Shown: in pieces, positions 44,280 to 53,818 of the stretch
Numbering within the stretch: the stretch's first letter is position 1
Layout of the letters: every line of letters starts with the position of its first letter
Assembly (NCBI GenBank): GCA_023144005.1
Contig: JAGLGN010000023.1
Location: forward strand, 53,191-117,190
Reading direction: 5' to 3'
Length of the DNA: 64,000 nucleotides
Source: a bacterium
GTDB taxonomy: Bacteria; AUK180
Notes under the pieces: generated by a model
Database searches by the model: none
Told to the model about the DNA's origin: nothing
The model's input: only the letters and a program-made list of their open reading frames with translations
Program-made: the position numbers and the translations under genes

Positions 44280-44670
44280 TAGATTTAAATTGCCGACATC
44301 AAAAAGAGCTCAGATCATTGATATCACGGAAACTGTTAAAAATTGTGTGAAGGATTCAAAGATCGAAGAAGGTATCGCAATCGTCTATTCGCCGCATACT
44401 ACTGCGGGCATCACCATCAATGAAGGCGCGGACCCTGATGTAAGGACAGATATCAACTCCGCCTTGGAGCGTATTGTTCCGCGTGACTGGAATTTCCTGC
44501 ATGCCGAAGGGAATTCCGACAGCCACATTAAGACATCAATGATGAATCCCGGACAAACATTGATCATATCGGAAGGCAAGTTAGTTCTGGGAACATGGCA
44601 GGCCATATATTTTTGCGAATTTGACGGGCCGCGAAGCAGGACCTTCTATGTGAAGGTGATAAATGGATAA
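44272..44670 (+). CDS. yjbQ: YjbQ family protein
   Basis: This 132-residue protein has IVYSPHTTAGITINEGADPDV (the His-containing signature), HAEGNSDSHIKTSMM and LGTWQAIYFCEFDGPRSR. These match the YjbQ/UPF0047 family, whose E. coli member has thiamine phosphate synthase side activity; the physiological role is unclear. It overlaps both neighbours (8 bp each), so it is co-translated with the radical SAM protein and the RsmB-like methylase. Confidence 0.93.
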   Translation: MLNRFKLPTSKRAQIIDITETVKNCVKDSKIEEGIAIVYSPHTTAGITINEGADPDVRTDINSALERIVPRDWNFLHAEGNSDSHIKTSMMNPGQTLIISEGKLVLGTWQAIYFCEFDGPRSRTFYVKVING

Positions 44671-45922
44671 TCGTACCCGGCTGGTAAATTTCTTCGAGAA
44701 TTTTTATCCGGGTAAAACAGATTTTTCAAAAATGCGCGAGGATTTCATAAATGATACGCCGAAAGATATCCGGCCGTTATTTTATAATGATGTGACGCAG
44801 ATAACACGCAATTATCTCCTTTTGGATCACTTGATGACATTGCCGTTAAAAAAGGGCCAGAAGATCTCACGCTCCAATAGGGCAGTTATCTTTTGCGCTC
44901 TCTATGATATTATTTTCAGAGCACAGCCTCCTCATGTAGTGAATGAGTATATCAATCTTGTCAAGCATAAAAAGGACAAGGGGTTTGTAAATTGGTTGTT
45001 GAGGACAGTCCTTCAAACTACAGGCACCGATCCGGAATCCCTCCCTCTGCCCTCCAGCAAGATCAAGGAGATCTCGATGAAATACTCCTTCCCAGTGGAC
45101 TTTACAGTTAAACTCTCCACGGAATTCAATAAGAAAAAAGCCGAAGATATCTTCAAGGTACTTTCGCGGGAGGTTCCTTCGGTCTATATGCCGAATAAGT
45201 CCGCCCCCGAATTAAGTACACTGAACTGTCCGGAGATCCTTCCTGATATCTACACCATTTGTGATATGAATGCCGCTCTTCAAGCTCAAAGAGAGGGCAA
45301 GATCCTGATCTTTGAAAAGACCTCCATGTTCCCTGTCTATCTTCTCGACGCTCAAGAAGGTGAAGAGATCTTGGATCTGGCGGCTTCTCCGGGAAATAAG
45401 AGCTTTATGATATACAATCAAAGCAAGGGTAAGGTAAAATTGACCCTCAATGACCCCGATCCTCAGCGCTATGATTTTATGGTTGAGAATGTCAAGAAAT
45501 GGGGTATGGATATGGAAACGGTGTCATATGACGGCCGGAACTTTCCTTTGCAGAAGAAATATGACGCTGTTTTTGTCGATGCTCCGTGTTCAAATACCGG
45601 AGTGATATCAAAGAAACCCGATATCAAATTCAAATTGAAGAACACTCAGATGAACAAATTGAGAGATCTGCAGTTCGCCCTTGTGAAAAGGGGGCTTCAA
45701 CTCTTAAAGCCCGGTGGCCGGCTCGTATACTCTATCTGTAGCTTTTTGAAAGAAGAGATCGCCCCTTTGGTTGAGGAGATCGAGGCCTCAACTGAATTCA
45801 GAAGTGTGATCTCGCCCGTACATTTCAGATTGAAAAAGTTCAGTGAAGACAAATACTTCCGCATCATACCCAGTGAAGATGATCCTGTGGGCTTCTCGAT
45901 GGCGCTGTTTAAAAGCAAATGA
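44663..45922 (+). CDS. rsmB: RsmB-like rRNA m5C methyltransferase
   Basis: This 419-residue protein combines an N-terminal NusB-like helical domain (about 1-130) with a SAM-dependent m5C methylase domain. It has DLAASPGNKS (238-247) for SAM, DAPCSNTGV (C309) and YSICSF (C359, catalytic). This is the RsmB/NOP2/SUN layout; E. coli RsmB methylates C967 of 16S rRNA. The SAM motif is slightly divergent (AASPGNKS rather than AAPGGKT), so another RNA target is possible. It overlaps the MGMT-like gene by 4 bp. Confidence 0.88.
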   Translation: MDNRTRLVNFFENFYPGKTDFSKMREDFINDTPKDIRPLFYNDVTQITRNYLLLDHLMTLPLKKGQKISRSNRAVIFCALYDIIFRAQPPHVVNEYINLVKHKKDKGFVNWLLRTVLQTTGTDPESLPLPSSKIKEISMKYSFPVDFTVKLSTEFNKKKAEDIFKVLSREVPSVYMPNKSAPELSTLNCPEILPDIYTICDMNAALQAQREGKILIFEKTSMFPVYLLDAQEGEEILDLAASPGNKSFMIYNQSKGKVKLTLNDPDPQRYDFMVENVKKWGMDMETVSYDGRNFPLQKKYDAVFVDAPCSNTGVISKKPDIKFKLKNTQMNKLRDLQFALVKRGLQLLKPGGRLVYSICSFLKEEIAPLVEEIEASTEFRSVISPVHFRLKKFSEDKYFRIIPSEDDPVGFSMALFKSK

Positions 45923-46368
45923 AATCGGGAAGAATTTCTTTTTTGCCTTGGGATTTTACTTGGAAAGTCGTTGAAAATAAGGTGATAGAATCCCACTTTA
46001 TCGACCATTTGGCGAAAGCGGATTCTTTTAAGTATCCCTATTATGAAGAATTCAAATTTTACTTCACCAACGGCCGATTTTCCAAATTTCCATCCTTTGA
46101 GATCCAGGGTGTATCGGAAAAACAGAATCATCTTCTGATGACGCTTTTTGAAAATTGGAATGATGTTCTCTTCTACGGCGAATTGGCGGAGCTGTCAGGT
46201 TTTCCCGGTGCTGCCAGATTTGCGGGCACCTGTATGGCAAAGAATCCACTCCCTGTGCTCATCCCGTGTCATCATGTGTTAGGTAAAAGCGACCCCTGGA
46301 AATTCACCGGCCCTTCTGCCTTGAAGAAGGCACTTTTGGAATTGGAAAACAGATCCATCGAGGGATGA
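45919..46368 (+). CDS. ogt: Methylated-DNA-cysteine methyltransferase (MGMT/Ogt type)
   Basis: This 149-residue protein has the MGMT C-terminal domain: VLFYGELAELSGFPGAARFAGTCMAKNPLPVLIPCHHVL, with the acceptor cysteine in PCHHV (C117). The canonical motif is PCHRV, so arginine is replaced by histidine. The cysteine keeps it a repair enzyme rather than an alkyltransferase-like protein. The N-terminal domain is short and variable. ATG overlaps the RsmB-like stop (ATGA). Confidence 0.88.
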   Translation: MKSGRISFLPWDFTWKVVENKVIESHFIDHLAKADSFKYPYYEEFKFYFTNGRFSKFPSFEIQGVSEKQNHLLMTLFENWNDVLFYGELAELSGFPGAARFAGTCMAKNPLPVLIPCHHVLGKSDPWKFTGPSALKKALLELENRSIEG

Positions 46369-46584
46369 AGAGAAATAGAGGCTAGAGGTTCGAGGTTGGA
46401 GGTTAGTTGGGTTAGAAAAAAGAATCAAACGGAAACATTCTCCACACTTCTTTGAATCTCATCCCTCCGTTTTGTCATTCCCGACTCCGTTGAATCCATT
46501 TTCTCTACCTATCACCCTATTAACTTGTGCCTTGTCCCTTGTGCACTTGTGCTCTACGAAGCGTAGTTTACTAGCGAGTGATGT
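46369..46584. repeat. Intergenic repeat modules
   Basis: GAGGTTGGAGGTTAGTTGG (46392-46410) is an exact match to 62701-62719, and TTCTTTGAATCTCATCCC-like sequence around 46449 recurs around 62899. CTTGTGCACTTGTGCTCTACGAAGCGTAG near 46540 resembles the modules near 5500. No gene seen. Confidence 0.65.
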
Positions 46585-47124
46585 CTACCAGCGCAGAAGC
46601 AGAAGTTGATAACGCTTTTTGGAAAGATAGAGCAGGCAATGTTCGCTAATTGACTTGTCCTGAACGAAACCGAGGGAGATGAGCATCTTACTCCCATTTA
46701 TATTTTTCAATGCGACCGGGTCGGAAATAATTTCCCCATGGAATTCCTTAAAGAAAATATTCAGAAGCAGTTTAACCGCTTCAGAGCCATACCCTTTACC
46801 ACGGTTTTTTGCCGATATCTTAATATTGAGTTCCGCTTCTTTCTTTTCAGTGTCGAATCTATGGAATCCCACTTCTCCAACAGGAGACCCTCTCTTGGTG
46901 AAGATAAGAAAATAAAGGTCTTTACCATTACCCGGAAATACCATTTGCTCATACCATTTGGCTGCCATGCCGGGTTCAAGTAGTATCGGGCCTCCAATTT
47001 CCTTCATGGTATTAGGGTCGCTCCAAAGCCAATTAATATAATTGAGATCGATCCTCTCGGGGGTTTTTAGATCAATAAATGTCCCCTTCACTGTGAATCC
47101 GGGCTTTGAAAATTTCATTTGCAT
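46585..47124 (-). CDS. GNAT family acetyltransferase
   Basis: This 179-residue protein is of the RimJ/RimL type. It has the acetyl-CoA loop KNRGKGYGSEAVK (about 123-135), GEVGFHRFD and a late NGSKMLISLGF. Substrate (protein N-terminus, aminoglycoside or small molecule) is not predictable. It stands alone on the minus strand between repeats and the PUR gene. ATG 47118 is an alternative start two codons later. Confidence 0.85.
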   Translation of the reverse strand: MQMKFSKPGFTVKGTFIDLKTPERIDLNYINWLWSDPNTMKEIGGPILLEPGMAAKWYEQMVFPGNGKDLYFLIFTKRGSPVGEVGFHRFDTEKKEAELNIKISAKNRGKGYGSEAVKLLLNIFFKEFHGEIISDPVALKNINGSKMLISLGFVQDKSISEHCLLYLSKKRYQLLLLRW

Positions 47125-47198
47125 ACAGTTTAGCTTAATAATAAATATATTTCAAGCGCCAAATAATGTAATATATACCAAATAATAGGCATATATTC

Positions 47199-47226
47199 TT
47201 GAAATAGAGTGAAAATATACTATAAT
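47199..47226 (+). promoter_or_regulatory. Promoter of the PUR-nudix operon
   Basis: TTGAAA (47199-47204), 16-bp spacer, TATAAT (47221-47226), 34 bp before the GTG start of the PUR gene. Confidence 0.65.
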
Positions 47227-47259
47227 ATAGTTGTGCGTATACATATTTAGGAGAGATAA

Positions 47260-47463
47260 GTGCAAGGTGAAGATACACTTTTATCCAAAGAGCTTATAAT
47301 AGAGAGCAAGAAATATTATTTTGATCTAAAGGAAAACGCCAACGGGAAATTTCTCAGAATCACCGAAAAACGCTCCGGCGGAAAAAGCCGGATCATTATC
47401 CCGGTTTCCGGCCTTAGCGATGTCGCCGGAATAGTCAGAGAAATGGGAGATGCTGTTGACTGA
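47260..47463 (+). CDS. PUR-domain nucleic acid binding protein (DUF3276)
   Basis: This 67-residue protein is a single PUR repeat: [21 protein letters not shown] (about 18-38) followed by a helix at the end. The KENxxGxFLRI core is the signature of bacterial PUR-alpha relatives (as in Borrelia BpuR), which bind single-stranded DNA or RNA. GTG 47260 follows AGGAGA. Its last codons overlap the Nudix gene. Confidence 0.9.
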   Translation: MQGEDTLLSKELIIESKKYYFDLKENANGKFLRITEKRSGGKSRIIIPVSGLSDVAGIVREMGDAVD

Positions 47464-47878
47464 GTATAAGAACCCTGTTCCCACAGTTGATATTATCATT
47501 GAAACCTCAGAAGGTGTCGTTTTGATAAAGAGAAAGAACTTTCCCTACGGCTGGGCAATTCCCGGTGGATTCGTAGATGAAGGAGAATCTCTGGAATCCG
47601 CTGCTGTAAGGGAGGCATTGGAGGAAACTTCATTGAATGTGAAATTGAGAGAACAATTCTTCACATATTCCGACCCTTCGAGGGACCCCAGAAGTCATAC
47701 TATAGCAACTGTATATATTGCTGAAATATCATCGGGAACTCCCTTGGCTGCCGATGATGCTGTGGAAATTGGCACTTTTAGTGCAAGTAAGCTCCCGGAT
47801 GAACTGGCATTCGATCATTCACGGATCCTTAGTGATTATTTCGAGTACCGGCAGACCGGAAAGAGGAGAACATTATAA
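47450..47878 (+). CDS. Nudix hydrolase
   Basis: This 142-residue Nudix protein has the box [23 protein letters not shown] (about 42-64), with REALEE intact and the final glycine changed. The GWAIPGGF lead and small size suggest a nucleotide-sugar or ADP-ribose type, but the substrate is unresolved. The apparent start is ATG 47450; TTG 47456 is better placed after GGGAG. It overlaps the PUR gene. Confidence 0.88.
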   Translation: MLLTEYKNPVPTVDIIIETSEGVVLIKRKNFPYGWAIPGGFVDEGESLESAAVREALEETSLNVKLREQFFTYSDPSRDPRSHTIATVYIAEISSGTPLAADDAVEIGTFSASKLPDELAFDHSRILSDYFEYRQTGKRRTL

Positions 47879-47883
47879 AGCAT

Positions 47884-48579
47884 GTGGTGAAAGGAATCCT
47901 TATTTTACTTGTTCTGTTTTTACTTCCAGGATATACAAAGGGAACAATAGCTTCCTTTTCAGGGAAGTTGAGCGGTAAGGACATATCTTTCAAAGAGACC
48001 CTTATAACAGCATCTCAAAAAGAATTAGATGGAAAACAAATTGTTTTCTACTTCTTCAAGTTCAAATCTTCCGGCGCTAAAAATTTTTACGGCAGCTTTC
48101 TTGTATCTGAAACCGGGTTTCTTGAAAAACTCTCTGTTTCGGATTCGGACAGGAAACTCTCCTACAAACTTCAGATCAATGAGGGTGAGACCATTTTAAA
48201 GGTCAAGGAATCCTCGGGGCTCCTTTTAAAGGAGATCCCTCAGTCCGGTGGAGTTGCAGATGGTGTATTCCTTCCTATGTTACCTGCCTGCTGGCACTTT
48301 TTATTAAGATCAAATGATCTGATAAAAACCGGAAAATACAAATTCAAAGCCGCCGTACCTCTTTACGATAAGGAGATGAATGCGGGTCATCCAAACAATA
48401 TGGAGTTTGCGGAACATTCCGAATTCAGGACGGTAAATATCAGGATTAAGCTGAGCAGCGCGGGGGCAGGGAAATATGAAGTCAAACTTTCCCCCTTCAA
48501 TGCTGTGATTATGATAGATGCCGAATATAATATCATTTCATTCAAATGGAATGGCCTTATCCTGATCGGAAGTAAATGA
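47884..48579 (+). CDS. Exported protein of unknown function (DUF3108-like layout)
   Basis: This 231-residue protein begins with a signal peptide (GILILLVLFLLPGYTKG) and continues as alternating strands without cysteine, ending FNAVIMIDAEYNIISFKWNGLILIGSK. Layout is that of periplasmic lipocalin-like or DUF3108-type proteins, but I see no decisive motif. Start GTG 47884, 5 bp after the Nudix stop; its end overlaps ribF by 4 bp. Confidence 0.65.
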   Translation: MVKGILILLVLFLLPGYTKGTIASFSGKLSGKDISFKETLITASQKELDGKQIVFYFFKFKSSGAKNFYGSFLVSETGFLEKLSVSDSDRKLSYKLQINEGETILKVKESSGLLLKEIPQSGGVADGVFLPMLPACWHFLLRSNDLIKTGKYKFKAAVPLYDKEMNAGHPNNMEFAEHSEFRTVNIRIKLSSAGAGKYEVKLSPFNAVIMIDAEYNIISFKWNGLILIGSK

Positions 48580-49481
48580 AAATATTCTGGGGCTATGATC
48601 ACAAAGAAGTCAGTATTCACACAATTGTAATTGGAAATTTCGACGGTTTTCATTTGGGCCATGTCGAACTCCTGATTGCCGCCGCCGATCAAAAAAAGAA
48701 AAATGAGAATCTCGGTGTCGCGACATTCTATCCCCACCCCGACACGGTTGTTCGGGCACGAAGCGATAATTTCGCGCTTTCTACACTGGATGAGAAGATC
48801 GAAGAATTTGAAAAACGCGGGATCGACTCCGTTTTTTTTGTTGAATTTACAGCACATTTATCTCAGCTGAGCCCAAGCGCCTTTATTCAAAGATTGCTTG
48901 AGATGGTGAATGTCAGCAGAATAGTTGTCGGAGAGAATTTTAGATTCGGAAAAGCCGGCAAGGGTACTCCTCAGACATTAAAAATGGAGCTGCGGCAAAA
49001 AGGCATTGATGTAATTACCGTCCCGTTGTTAAAAGTGGAGGGTACACCGATCTCTTCCACATTGATAAGAAATTGCATTTACGATGGACATTTCTTGGAA
49101 GCTGAGAAATACCTCGGGAGACAATATTTGATCTCCGGTACGGTTATGCACGGAAAGGGCATAGGACACAAAATAGGGTTCCCCACCGCAAATCTTGATG
49201 TTCAGGGGAAATTGCTTCCCCGTCAGGGAGTGTACTCCGGAGAGAGCTTCTATAGTGGGCAAAGCTATTTCTCTTTGTTCTTCATTGGCAAACCGACTTT
49301 GTCATTCTCAGAGGAAGAAGTTCTTGAGGTTTGGATGGAAGATTTCGATGATGATATTTACGGCGAGGCGCTTGAGGTCCACATTAGTAAGTTCCTCAGG
49401 CCTACGAAGAAGATCGACGATCTTTCAGAACTTAAATTGATGATCACAGAGGATTTGAAGAAAGCAAAAAATGGCATTTAG
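48576..49481 (+). CDS. ribF: Bifunctional riboflavin kinase/FAD synthetase
   Basis: RibF makes FMN and FAD. The 301-residue protein has the FAD synthetase nucleotidyltransferase motif GNFDGFHLGH (20-29), FYPHP, STLIRN and the C-terminal riboflavin kinase domain with GKGIGHKIGFPTANL (about 193-207). Both domains are complete. No FMN riboswitch precedes it. It overlaps both neighbours. Confidence 0.95.
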   Translation: MKIFWGYDHKEVSIHTIVIGNFDGFHLGHVELLIAAADQKKKNENLGVATFYPHPDTVVRARSDNFALSTLDEKIEEFEKRGIDSVFFVEFTAHLSQLSPSAFIQRLLEMVNVSRIVVGENFRFGKAGKGTPQTLKMELRQKGIDVITVPLLKVEGTPISSTLIRNCIYDGHFLEAEKYLGRQYLISGTVMHGKGIGHKIGFPTANLDVQGKLLPRQGVYSGESFYSGQSYFSLFFIGKPTLSFSEEEVLEVWMEDFDDDIYGEALEVHISKFLRPTKKIDDLSELKLMITEDLKKAKNGI

Positions 49482-52335
49482 CATGAGGAAGATCTATTCC
49501 AAGATATTCGGAATAGATGAAAGCACTCTCATTTATGCAGGAAAATTCAAGGCCACTTTCAGATATGCTATCATAAGTTTTACATTTGCGCAGAATGCCA
49601 TCGATGCCATCTTTTTGAAGAGGATCGGGCCGGAATTTCTACCGCTTGCCTATATCCTTACACCGGTTCTGATCATTATCTTCTCGCTCGCCTTCTCATT
49701 TTTATCCTCTTATATCAATAAAAAAGCCGCTCTTTCGGGCTTTCTCATATTCTCTGCTTTGATCTATTTCTTTTTGAGGTTCTTTGGCTCTGCTCCCGGC
49801 TGGGAGTTTTTTGCCTATCTCTTTGTCGAAGTATATCTCGCGTTTTTCACAATTTTGTTTTTTACGAATCTGAACGAAACAATGAACTCCAGAGAAAGAA
49901 AGCGGGCTATTCCGTTTATTCTGGCGGGAGCTTCCGCCGCAGCGGGTACCTCGGCTTTTATCATTGTATTCCTCTCTAAATATGTTCAGATGAATATCCG
50001 GGACTATTTGATCATTGCCGCCGCTTTCAACTTCATTGCTCTCTTCTATGTTCTCCGCATCCCCGCCAAGAATATCAGGGGCTATTTCCGGCAGAATTAT
50101 TTCTCGAAATTCATTTCTCCCGACACGAAGAAGGATCTGATGAATATCGCCTCAACAAAGTCGAAATACCTCCGGCTCTTCCTGGTTATGATGCTGGTTT
50201 CATTTGCCCTTGCCACATTGATAGATTATCAATTCAAATTAAAGTTAGCGGCAAATGCGCTTACGGAACAGGATATTTCAGGATTTCTCGGGATGTTCCG
50301 CGGAGTTTCGAATGTAGCGTTGTCGATCTTTCAAAATTACATTTTCGCCAGAATTATTCCCTTTATCGGGACCCTGAATATCTTTAATATCTATCCGATC
50401 ATACTTTCCATCGGGGCATTATTCCTTGTTTATTTTGCCGGTTTCTATGCCTCATTCATAATGAAATTGTCCGCCGAGATCTTCAAGAAGATGTTTGAGG
50501 ACGCGGCGATCCAATTCGGGTATAATCCGGTCCCTCTCCTGCATAAGGGGCGTATAATTTCCATTGTCGAGGGATTGATCAAACCCTTGTCACTGGTCGC
50601 TGTGGGCGCTCTGCTATTCTATGTGAAAAAGTTCGATCCACGTGTGGTATATTACTTGATCGGGGTATTTTCCCTTCTCTACCTCTTCATATCTGTGAAA
50701 TTAAGAAAGGAATATTTCGGAGCCTTTTACAAGAAGATAAGGACAGAGAGCCTCCTGCTTGAGAAAAAACTGCCTGAGATCTTCAAAAAAGATATAGATG
50801 AGGGTAATCTGAAGCGCTATATAGAAGGCAACTCCGCTGAGATGGAGGAGTTCTCCCTATACTATTTGGCGAAATTGGAAAAGAAGGTAAATGATGACCT
50901 GCTTAATCATATATTTGAGAAATTCGCCATGAAATATCCTATCGCCATGGGACAATATCTGGTAAGCAATTATTCTGTAGAGAAGTGTCTGCAATTTCTT
51001 CCTGCATCTGAAAAAGAGATGAAATTGGAGATACTTAAAGGGCTATTGGATGGTAAATTTACGCCTTCTGAGTACTTGGATGCCTTTAGCGACAGAGAGA
51101 GGTACCTTGCGGAGCTGCCGCATTCCTACGGCAAGCGTTTGTTCTCCCTGATGCCGCATGATAGTTTGGAGGTAAAGAGCATCGGCGCTGTTCTGGATAT
51201 TCTGAAGACCGCTCCGTACAGCATCGGTTCATTCAGCTCAGACTTCACAGAATTCGATTTCGAGCCCTCTCGGTTTGACGAGGTGTATTCCCTTGCATCC
51301 AGCTTCGATATGGATGAGCTTATCCCGTATTTGAAGGGCGGATTTGATAATCTGGAGAGTGGCGACGCGATCAGACTGATCGGGCTTTTCATTGAGAAAG
51401 GTGAAGCGGTTCCCATGAGCAGAGACAGGATCAGCGCCGTAATTCGAAGGGAGATCGAAAGAGCGTCATTATTCGCTCACCTTTTTTATATCTCGAATAA
51501 GAAAAGAGGCGGCGATTATCAGCTCTATGAATATCTCAGGGAAAAAACCGCTCTGCTCTTGAAAATAGCGGTGCGATTCTTCATGGACGACGCTGCCGTG
51601 GAAGCGCTGAAGAATTCGGATCTCGCGAATTCATATCTGGCTTCTGAAGTATTACTGTATCTGGAAGAGCGCAGTCAGAAATTGCGCGGCCCCGCCAAGA
51701 TGATCATGAAAGATGTCCTCGGAGTTGTAGATTCAGTATATGCTTCAAAAAAGATCAGAAAGGTTTCATTGACACCGAATCTGCGTTTTTCATCCATGGA
51801 ATCGTATCTATTAAAATATTTCGCGGAAAAATACCAAATGCAGCTTCCTCAGGAAGTTATATTAAAGGAGAATGAAGAGATGGAAAAAATAATGGAAAGC
51901 TTGTTGCTGCTGAAGAAGGTTGAATTCTTCAGCGAGATCAGTCTTCTGAAATTGGAAGGGCTGGCAATGATGGCATCCAATGGAAAATACAAAATGGGAG
52001 ATGTGATCATACGGCAGGACCAGGCGGGAGACAAGCTATATATCTTAAAATCAGGTAAGGCGGAGATCTATAAAAGGGTCGGCCCGATCATAACACCCTT
52101 GAAAATCCTGCAAAGAGGCGATTGGTTCGGAGAATTGTCGATCATCTCCGATTCAAATACACATCTTGCATCCGTAAAAGCTATCAGCGATGATATGGAA
52201 ACGGTGGAGATCCCGAAGGAAGCCTTCAGGACATTTATCTCAAACAACCCCGAGGTCAGTTTCAGGATATTCGATGTACTGGTTACATATATTTCACAAG
52301 ATCAAAGTTTAGGAGATGAATATGAAATTGGCTAA
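49471..52335 (+). CDS. ADP/ATP-carrier-like membrane protein with C-terminal cNMP-binding domain
   Basis: This 954-residue protein has three parts. The first roughly 420 residues contain about twelve hydrophobic helices and resemble the ADP/ATP translocase (TlcC/NTT) or MFS-like fold. The middle (about 440-790) is helical and charged, HEAT-like. The last roughly 135 residues form a cyclic nucleotide-binding domain (GDVIIRQDQAGDKLYILKSG, RGDWFGELSII). Similar fusions occur in several Gram-negative phyla but the transported molecule is unknown. It overlaps ribF by 11 bp and hutH by 14 bp. Confidence 0.8.
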   Translation: MAFSMRKIYSKIFGIDESTLIYAGKFKATFRYAIISFTFAQNAIDAIFLKRIGPEFLPLAYILTPVLIIIFSLAFSFLSSYINKKAALSGFLIFSALIYFFLRFFGSAPGWEFFAYLFVEVYLAFFTILFFTNLNETMNSRERKRAIPFILAGASAAAGTSAFIIVFLSKYVQMNIRDYLIIAAAFNFIALFYVLRIPAKNIRGYFRQNYFSKFISPDTKKDLMNIASTKSKYLRLFLVMMLVSFALATLIDYQFKLKLAANALTEQDISGFLGMFRGVSNVALSIFQNYIFARIIPFIGTLNIFNIYPIILSIGALFLVYFAGFYASFIMKLSAEIFKKMFEDAAIQFGYNPVPLLHKGRIISIVEGLIKPLSLVAVGALLFYVKKFDPRVVYYLIGVFSLLYLFISVKLRKEYFGAFYKKIRTESLLLEKKLPEIFKKDIDEGNLKRYIEGNSAEMEEFSLYYLAKLEKKVNDDLLNHIFEKFAMKYPIAMGQYLVSNYSVEKCLQFLPASEKEMKLEILKGLLDGKFTPSEYLDAFSDRERYLAELPHSYGKRLFSLMPHDSLEVKSIGAVLDILKTAPYSIGSFSSDFTEFDFEPSRFDEVYSLASSFDMDELIPYLKGGFDNLESGDAIRLIGLFIEKGEAVPMSRDRISAVIRREIERASLFAHLFYISNKKRGGDYQLYEYLREKTALLLKIAVRFFMDDAAVEALKNSDLANSYLASEVLLYLEERSQKLRGPAKMIMKDVLGVVDSVYASKKIRKVSLTPNLRFSSMESYLLKYFAEKYQMQLPQEVILKENEEMEKIMESLLLLKKVEFFSEISLLKLEGLAMMASNGKYKMGDVIIRQDQAGDKLYILKSGKAEIYKRVGPIITPLKILQRGDWFGELSIISDSNTHLASVKAISDDMETVEIPKEAFRTFISNNPEVSFRIFDVLVTYISQDQSLGDEYEIG

Positions 52336-53818
52336 GGATTTCCATATTGATTTAAGGACCCTATTTAAATACTCTCTTGGCAGCGGCGGACTTGACATTT
52401 CTGAAGATGCGCTGGCGGCCGTTCGCGCCTGCAGGGATTATATCAATGAACTCATTGCAAAAAATACCACGATGTATGGAGTGAACACTGGTTTCGGGGA
52501 GTTGGCGAAGGTCAGGATCTCTTCAGAAGAACTGGATAAACTCCAGGAGAATATCATACTTTCGCATTCGATAGGTGTCGGAAAAATAGCCTGCCCGATC
52601 TTCATTAAGGGCGCAATGCTTCTCAAGCTCAGGACATTTTTGCAGGGGCATTCCGGTGTTACGGAAGCGCTTGTAAAAAATATCGCGCTTCTTCTGAATA
52701 AAGGACTTATTCCGGTAGCTACCGAGACCGGATCATTGGGTGCTTCCGGTGATCTGATCCCATTGTCTCAGATGTTCGCGGTATTTTACGAAAAAGGTGA
52801 ATTCTATTACAAAGGCAAGATCATTTCCGCGCAAGAGGGGCTGCGTATCGCGGGAATAGAAGATTTTTCCCTGCATGCCAAGGAAGGCCTTGCCCTGACG
52901 AATGGAATGCAATTTTCCGCCTCTCTGGGCGGCATCTCCCTTTTCCGGCTTTATGCCGCCATGGAGCTCTTTCTGAAATTGGCCGCTCTTCAATTTGAGA
53001 TCATGGATGTCAATCCGCTTCCCTTTGAGCCTGAAGTCCACGATCTTCGTCCCTTTCCGGGGCAAAAGACCGCCGCGTCTTTATTGTATAAATACCTCAA
53101 AGGCAGGGAGATCAATAAAGACAATATGAAAGTGCAGGACCCATATACCGTCAGATGCATTCCGCAGATCACCGGAGGGATACTTGATAATCTTGCTTAT
53201 GTAAGGGGAGAGCTGGAAGTGGAATTTAATTCGGTCTCGGATAACCCTCTATTCATTCCCGAGAAGGACCTCTACCTTTCCGGCGGGAATTTCCATGGGC
53301 AGGCGATCGGGCTGGCTTTGGATTCCGGCGCGATATCCGTTTCGGTATTCACATCACTCTTAGAGAGGATGGCTAATCGTCTTATCAATCCTAATCTTTC
53401 CTCGTTCCCGGCTTTCCTGGTCGAGGCTTCCGGCCTGAATTCCGGATTCATGATGGTGCAATACGCGATGGCGGCACTGGCCAATAAATGCGCTACCCTG
53501 GCATCTCCCTCATCGATATTCTCAATTCCGGTTTCTGGTGATCAGGAGGATTTCGTTTCCATGGCGGGCAATGCCGCTGTAAAATTCAAGGATGGTGTTG
53601 AGATCGCCGTTGAAGGATTGTCATTGTATGCGATGAGCGTCTTTCAGGCGGCTCATTTCTATAAAGGCACGCTTTCTGATAATGCGAGATCTCTCAAAGA
53701 GGAGTTCTCTTCTGTGTGGTCATTCTACGAAAAGGACCGCTTTCTGCGCGCAGATCATGAAAAAATATTAGAAAAGATTTGGGAGGTGATAGACAATTCC
53801 GATGCTGAACTCGTCTGA
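52322..53818 (+). CDS. hutH: Histidine ammonia-lyase
   Basis: HutH removes ammonia from histidine to give urocanate. The 498-residue protein has MYGVNTGFGEL (51-61), the MIO-forming ASG (141-143) in GSLGASGDLIPLSQM, and S81-H82 in the selectivity position, which is typical of histidine over tyrosine or phenylalanine. ATG 52322 is 6 bp after AGGAG; an upstream ATG at 52316 abuts it. No hutU, hutI or hutG lies nearby, which is unusual. It overlaps the AmgK-like gene by 17 bp. Confidence 0.92.
   Translation: MKLAKDFHIDLRTLFKYSLGSGGLDISEDALAAVRACRDYINELIAKNTTMYGVNTGFGELAKVRISSEELDKLQENIILSHSIGVGKIACPIFIKGAMLLKLRTFLQGHSGVTEALVKNIALLLNKGLIPVATETGSLGASGDLIPLSQMFAVFYEKGEFYYKGKIISAQEGLRIAGIEDFSLHAKEGLALTNGMQFSASLGGISLFRLYAAMELFLKLAALQFEIMDVNPLPFEPEVHDLRPFPGQKTAASLLYKYLKGREINKDNMKVQDPYTVRCIPQITGGILDNLAYVRGELEVEFNSVSDNPLFIPEKDLYLSGGNFHGQAIGLALDSGAISVSVFTSLLERMANRLINPNLSSFPAFLVEASGLNSGFMMVQYAMAALANKCATLASPSSIFSIPVSGDQEDFVSMAGNAAVKFKDGVEIAVEGLSLYAMSVFQAAHFYKGTLSDNARSLKEEFSSVWSFYEKDRFLRADHEKILEKIWEVIDNSDAELV

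Noticed and set aside
48540-48620. FMN riboswitch before ribF
   Set aside because: ribF starts inside the upstream gene, so there is no leader.
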